From Bacteroidota bacterium (lineage in GTDB: Bacteria > Bacteroidota > Bacteroidia > Chitinophagales > Chitinophagaceae): a DNA stretch of 64,000 bases. The DNA lies in contig JAEWJK010000011.1 of NCBI GenBank assembly GCA_023386555.1, forward strand, positions 83,271-147,270, given 5' to 3'. Position numbers and translations under genes: made by a program. Position 1 is the stretch's first letter. Each line of letters starts with the position of its first letter. The notes below the pieces were generated by a model. It did no database searches, had not been told where the DNA came from, and saw only the letters and a list, made by a program, of their open reading frames with translations. Below are positions 60,087-64,000 of this stretch, one piece after another.

Positions 60087-63000
60087 TCACCGTAAAATAA
60101 CTACATAACCCGAGAATCTTGGTCTTCCATTATTTGGTTCAATAATGTAGTAATATGTACCAACAGGCATTTGTTTTCCTTTAAACGTTCCATCCCAGGG
60201 AGTGTATTTTCCTTTGCTATTTAATATCTGCTGACCGTACCTGGTAAAGACTTGTACAACTGCATTAGGATATTTTTCCAAAGCTTTTATCACCCATGTA
60301 TCATTGGTACCATCACCATTCGGTGAGAAAACATTTGGAATTTCCGGTGGAGGTAATACAATGATGTTAGCAGTATCTGTTGCAGTACAACCACCTAGGC
60401 CTGTTACAGTGATAATATATTCAGCATCTGCTCTTGGTGTAGCTACAACATTTGCCTGTGTGGTGCTATTCAACCATTGTGTTGGTCCTGTCCACAAATA
60501 AGAAACACCATTAGTAATTACAGGTATTAAACTTATTGAGTTTCCTTCAAGAACATATCTTAATCCACCGGCATTTACTGTTGGTGCAGGTATTACATCT
60601 ATTAACACAGAATCCTGTGCCGGAATACATCCATTATTGTTCGTGGTGGTTAATATAAATCTTACATTCCTGTTTCTGATATCTTCATCACTTGGAATAT
60701 ATGTCGCATTTAGATCTGTAGCAGAAGGTTGGAATGTACCTGTACCGTTAGTTGTCCATATTCCGGTTGATACAACACCTACACTACCATTTAATTGAAC
60801 AGTACCATATGAACAGATACCACGATCATTACCAGCATCTGCAGTAGGACGATCGCTAATAGTTATTACGATTGATGATGATGATGATGCACAAGCACCA
60901 TTATTTGTTGATGTTAATGTAAGTGTCACACTACCTGATGCGGTATCGGCATTACTTGGAATGTAAGTAGCTCCTAAATCTGTATTATTAGCAGTAAAAA
61001 TACCCGAACCAGATGTAGACCAAACACCAGAAGTACTTCCACCGGTAATAGATCCATTAAGTGTTAATGTATTACCTGCACATATTATCTCATTTGTTCC
61101 TGCATTGGCAATAGATGGTTGATTGCTTACCACCACATTTGTAGTTCCGCTAGGGCTTGTACAACCATTAAAAGTTACCGCTACACTATATGTTCCTGCA
61201 TCTGCAAATGTTAATGAAGACCTTGTTGGATTTTGAAGCGTTGAATTGAATCCATTTGGCCCATTCCATTGATATGTTGCACCAGAATAAGGAGACGATG
61301 TTAAACTTAGCGTAGCACCAACACAGAAAGGCCCATTATTATTTACTACAGGTTGTAGTGGTGTTGGCTTCACATCTTTTGAATATAAAAATAATGGTCC
61401 CGTACATCCATTTGCTGTTGGTATGATTTCGTACTGAACATTAATCGTTGAACCGGTTGTGTTATTCAATGTTTCATCAATAATAGCTGAAGGCTGATTA
61501 ACAACTGGAGGATTGCTGATTCCTGGAACAGCATCTCTCGTCCATGTAAATGTTGAGCCTGTTACATTACCTGCAATATTGTATATATCATTAATGGCGC
61601 TACAAACAATTCCAGACAAAGGACTTGTTACTAATGGTGTAGGATTAACTGTAACCGTGTAAGTAGATGCCACAGGATTAGCACAACCATTTGCAGAAGG
61701 TATTACAGAATAAGTAACGTCGACAGGTGTATTAGTTGTATTTGTAAGTGCTTCTGTAATATCGTTTATTCCAGATGAAGCAGGATTAGAAATACCTCCT
61801 ACTACACTTCTTGTCCATGCATAAGTTGTATTCGTAACTGTACTGCTGAACGAATGGTTTTGTGCAACATCACTACAAACAACTCCGGTACCCGTACTTG
61901 TAATTACAGGAATAGGATTAACTGTTACTGTATATTGGAATGGAGCAGGATTAATACATCCGTTTGCAGACGGAACAATAATGTACACCACGTTAATCGG
62001 AAGATTAGTTGTGTTGATTAATGTTTCTGTAATAGGATCTGCAGCTTGTGCAGTTACGGCCGGATTAGAGATACCTGCTACTGCATTGCGACTCCATGTA
62101 TAAGTCGTTCCTGAAACAGGGCTCGTAATATCATAATTCTGTGCCACACCACTGCATATAACATCTGTCGCATCACTGCTTACTGTTGCTGTTGGATTTA
62201 CAATGGCTGTATATTGAAAATCTGGTCCGGTACATCCATTTGCAGATGGAGTAATGATATATGTTGCATTAACAGGATCGTTTGTTGAGTTGATCAATGT
62301 TTCTGTAATCGGATTATTTGTTTGGTTAGTTACTGCAGCATTGGTTATTCCTGCAGCTACAGCTCTATCCCACAAATAAGTTGTACCGGTAACATTATTT
62401 GTAATAAGATAATTCAAAGCAGATCCACTACACACTGCTTCTGCAGCAACACTGTTAATAATTGGTGTTGGATTAACTGTTACGGTATAAGTGAAATTAA
62501 CCGGATTTGGACAACCGTTTATTGAAGGTGTGATAATATATACCACATCAACAGGAGCATCGGTCGTGTTAGTTAATATTTCCGTTATTGTATTAGTAGA
62601 ACCACTTCCAGCTGCATTACTAATTCCTGTTACTACAGCTCTTGTCCATGTATAAACAGTTCCTATAACAGGACTTGTGAATATATAATTCTGTGCTGCA
62701 TCACTACAAACAACTCCGGTAGCTGCACTGCTGATTGTTGTGGTAGGCTCTACTGTAACAGTTATCATGTAGGGTGAACTTGCAGGGCAATTTCCAACAG
62801 TTGAAGTTGGAGTAACGAAATATTCAACTGTTCCTGATACACTGGAACTTGTATTGGTTAATACCTGAGATATAGTAGCTCCATTTCCTGCAGCAGCACC
62901 ATTGATATTAGCAGATACATTGCCTAACGTCCATGCAAAGGTTGATTGGGCTGTTGCTGTTAAAGCAATATCGGGAGATGTATTATTACATATTGCCAAT

Positions 63001-64000
63001 GCATTTGGCACACCGGTTATTTCTGGTGTAGGATTTACAGTTACAGTTATCAGGTACAGCGAACTGGCATTGCAATTTCCATCTGTAGATGTTGGCATAA
63101 CCAGATATTCTACCGTACCAGGTGTGCTGTTACTATTATTAGTTAATACTTGGGATATAGTTGATCCATTTCCTGCTAAAGCACCACTTATGTTAGTGCT
63201 AACGTTGCCTAAAGTCCAGCTAAATGTTGACGGGGCAGTTGCATTAAGTACTATATTAGTTGATGTATTATTACAAATACTAAAGGCATTAGGCACTCCA
63301 GTGATCTCTGGTGTTGGATTAACTGTTACGGTAATTCTAAATGAATCTCCAACACAACCACCAGCAATAGAAGTAGGAACAACGATATACTCTACTGTAC
63401 CTGCTACACTATTACTTGAATTAATTAATATTTGATTTATATCTGTTCCATTACCTGCTGTAGCACCACTAATATTAGCACTAACATTTCCTAATGTCCA
63501 TGTAAATGTACTTGGAGTACTAACCGTCAATGGTATTGATGTATTAGTATTATTACAAATTGCCTTTGTTGGTTGATTAGTGATTACAGGTATTGGGTGG
63601 ATTGTTACAGTGGCAATGATACTGGAAACGGGTCCGAGACATCCTTCTAATGATGTTGGTGTAACAAGATATTCTACTGAACCTGACGAAACTGAACTTG
63701 GGTTGATTAATACCTGGTTGATCACATTACCTGAACCATTGCTGGCTCCGGTAATACCACCGACGATGTTTCCAACAGTCCATGTAAATGTACTTGGTGC
63801 ACTGGATGTTAAGTTGATGTTGAAAGTACCTCCATTACAGATAGCTGCAGGTGGTGCATTGGTTACTTCTGGTGTTGGATTAACCGTTACCGTTACAACA
63901 TACGGTGCCGCCGCAGGACATAATCCTCCCGTACTCGTCGGCGTAATTAAATACTCTACCGTTCCTGCCGTCGTATTACTCGGATTAAGTAAGGTCTGCG
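60087..64000 (-). CDS. Giant repeat surface protein with gliding/T9SS type B C-terminal domain, 5' end outside window
   Basis: More than 1300 residues are visible and the frame is open at 64000, so the N-terminus lies outside. Order from N to C: four or more copies of an about 82-residue type A repeat (APSTFxWTLGNVSxNISG, then GTVEYxVxPTS), five copies of a type B repeat (CSxxAQNY, GTTYTWTRxxVxGISNP, then ANGCxNP), one Ig-like module, two NAGxxxxICxGxTxxLNG modules, one more Ig-like module and a C-terminal CHU_C domain (PNVFSPNGDGTNDTW to GYVVILR). CHU_C marks export by the type IX system (type B). Likely a long adhesin on the cell surface. Function inferred from architecture. Confidence 0.9.
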   Translation of the reverse strand, partial: QTLLNPSNTTAGTVEYLITPTSTGGLCPAAAPYVVTVTVNPTPEVTNAPPAAICNGGTFNINLTSSAPSTFTWTVGNIVGGITGASNGSGNVINQVLINPSSVSSGSVEYLVTPTSLEGCLGPVSSIIATVTIHPIPVITNQPTKAICNNTNTSIPLTVSTPSTFTWTLGNVSANISGATAGNGTDINQILINSSNSVAGTVEYIVVPTSIAGGCVGDSFRITVTVNPTPEITGVPNAFSICNNTSTNIVLNATAPSTFSWTLGNVSTNISGALAGNGSTISQVLTNNSNSTPGTVEYLVMPTSTDGNCNASSLYLITVTVNPTPEITGVPNALAICNNTSPDIALTATAQSTFAWTLGNVSANINGAAAGNGATISQVLTNTSSSVSGTVEYFVTPTSTVGNCPASSPYMITVTVEPTTTISSAATGVVCSDAAQNYIFTSPVIGTVYTWTRAVVTGISNAAGSGSTNTITEILTNTTDAPVDVVYIITPSINGCPNPVNFTYTVTVNPTPIINSVAAEAVCSGSALNYLITNNVTGTTYLWDRAVAAGITNAAVTNQTNNPITETLINSTNDPVNATYIITPSANGCTGPDFQYTAIVNPTATVSSDATDVICSGVAQNYDITSPVSGTTYTWSRNAVAGISNPAVTAQAADPITETLINTTNLPINVVYIIVPSANGCINPAPFQYTVTVNPIPVITSTGTGVVCSDVAQNHSFSSTVTNTTYAWTRSVVGGISNPASSGINDITEALTNTTNTPVDVTYSVIPSANGCANPVASTYTVTVNPTPLVTSPLSGIVCSAINDIYNIAGNVTGSTFTWTRDAVPGISNPPVVNQPSAIIDETLNNTTGSTINVQYEIIPTANGCTGPLFLYSKDVKPTPLQPVVNNNGPFCVGATLSLTSSPYSGATYQWNGPNGFNSTLQNPTRSSLTFADAGTYSVAVTFNGCTSPSGTTNVVVSNQPSIANAGTNEIICAGNTLTLNGSITGGSTSGVWSTSGSGIFTANNTDLGATYIPSNADTASGSVTLTLTSTNNGACASSSSSIVITISDRPTADAGNDRGICSYGTVQLNGSVGVVSTGIWTTNGTGTFQPSATDLNATYIPSDEDIRNRNVRFILTTTNNNGCIPAQDSVLIDVIPAPTVNAGGLRYVLEGNSISLIPVITNGVSYLWTGPTQWLNSTTQANVVATPRADAEYIITVTGLGGCTATDTANIIVLPPPEIPNVFSPNGDGTNDTWVIKALEKYPNAVVQVFTRYGQQILNSKGKYTPWDGTFKGKQMPVGTYYYIIEPNNGRPRFSGYVVILR
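61370..62760 (-). repeat. Five type B repeats of the surface protein
   Basis: Each about 85-90 residues, starting near CS(D/G)xAQNY and ending NPTP. The copies differ more than the type A copies. They follow directly after the type A block. Confidence 0.75.
62760..64000 (-). repeat. Type A repeats of the surface protein, cut by window edge
   Basis: At least four copies of about 82 residues with TFxWTLGNVSxNISG and ITVTVNPTPEITGVPNA. The array continues beyond the window. Thr codons in the part nearest the edge (about 63880-63975) are nearly all ACG, unlike the rest. Confidence 0.8.

Noticed and set aside
62902..63435. 177-residue open frame on the plus strand
   Set aside because: Antisense shadow of the repeated surface protein; its length follows from the repeat's lack of stop codons on the other strand.
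60087..64000. Regularly spaced similar sequence resembling a CRISPR array
   Set aside because: Repeat period is about 250 nt, in frame, imperfect and fully coding; no spacers or cas genes.
1..64000. Prophage, integron, IS or integrative element
   Set aside because: No transposase, integrase, recombinase or phage structural gene, and no tRNA-end duplication near the tRNA-Leu gene.

Overview
The window looks like a chromosomal segment of a Bacteroidota bacterium, most probably of the Chitinophagaceae type; I cannot name the genus. Pointers are the low GC content, the lack of clear Shine-Dalgarno sequences, several promoters of the Bacteroidota type (TTTG, about 19-21 nt, TAnnTTTG), a gliding/type IX secretion C-terminal domain on a giant surface protein, many secreted proteins with signal peptides ending in AQ, and an SdhCAB-type succinate dehydrogenase. 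I see no phage, IS element, integrase, CRISPR array or rRNA. One tRNA (Leu, anticodon CAA) is present.

Region by region. 1-3229 (+): end of a purine-catabolism/molybdoenzyme-type cluster: a DUF6986 (HpcH/HpaI aldolase-like) gene cut by the window edge, an XdhC family protein, an unrecognised membrane protein and a THEP1-like NTPase, all touching or overlapping. 3226-16121 (-): map, then secY and the complete spc and S10 ribosomal protein clusters, 22 r-protein genes from rpsJ to rplO, followed by secY, a terminator and map. fusA (16487-18637) lies upstream with its own terminator, but rpsL/rpsG and the alpha operon (infA, rpmJ, rpsM, rpsK, rpsD, rpoA, rplQ) are not adjacent. 18905-27375: a deaminase, then a secreted TPR protein plus a secreted WD40-like/caspase protein, a HExxH lipoprotein protease and a subtilisin-like protease. 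27425-33507: ssb, a sterol-desaturase-type hydroxylase, sdhCAB and a VOC protein. 33630-41718: LLM flavin oxidoreductase, GH13 enzyme, a second VOC protein, oligopeptidase B-like lipoprotein, TrmN6-like methyltransferase, an alanine-dehydrogenase-fold enzyme and hscB. 41748-47027: tRNA-Leu, a divergent XRE regulator, then a small secreted protein and an ABC/HlyD/TolC export operon whose ATPase has non-canonical catalytic motifs. 47045-58023: lipoprotein, beta-barrel protein, rpsA, HAD phosphatase, SIMPL protein, PlsC, thioesterase, proline dehydrogenase, a small membrane protein and a large zinc metalloprotease. 58335-64000: a toxin-antitoxin pair, a BaiN-type flavoprotein, and the 3' part of a giant repeat adhesin with a CHU_C sorting domain.

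Non-coding structure is the most distinctive part. A 20-nt core (GTACAAGTGAGTGACACAAC) occurs five times exactly in intergenic DNA, a sister form (GTACAAGAGTGCGACGCAAC) occurs twice in full and twice in part, and two more copies are interrupted near the centre by 37-56 nt of unrelated, in one case hairpin-forming, sequence. Two of the exact copies flank fusA in inverted orientation. Other spacers, including those inside the ribosomal protein operon, consist of short iterated words or of 'cgcaaag'-type inverted repeats.

All function calls come from reading the sequence and translations; no database search was run. Start codons moved from the longest open frame are noted per gene.
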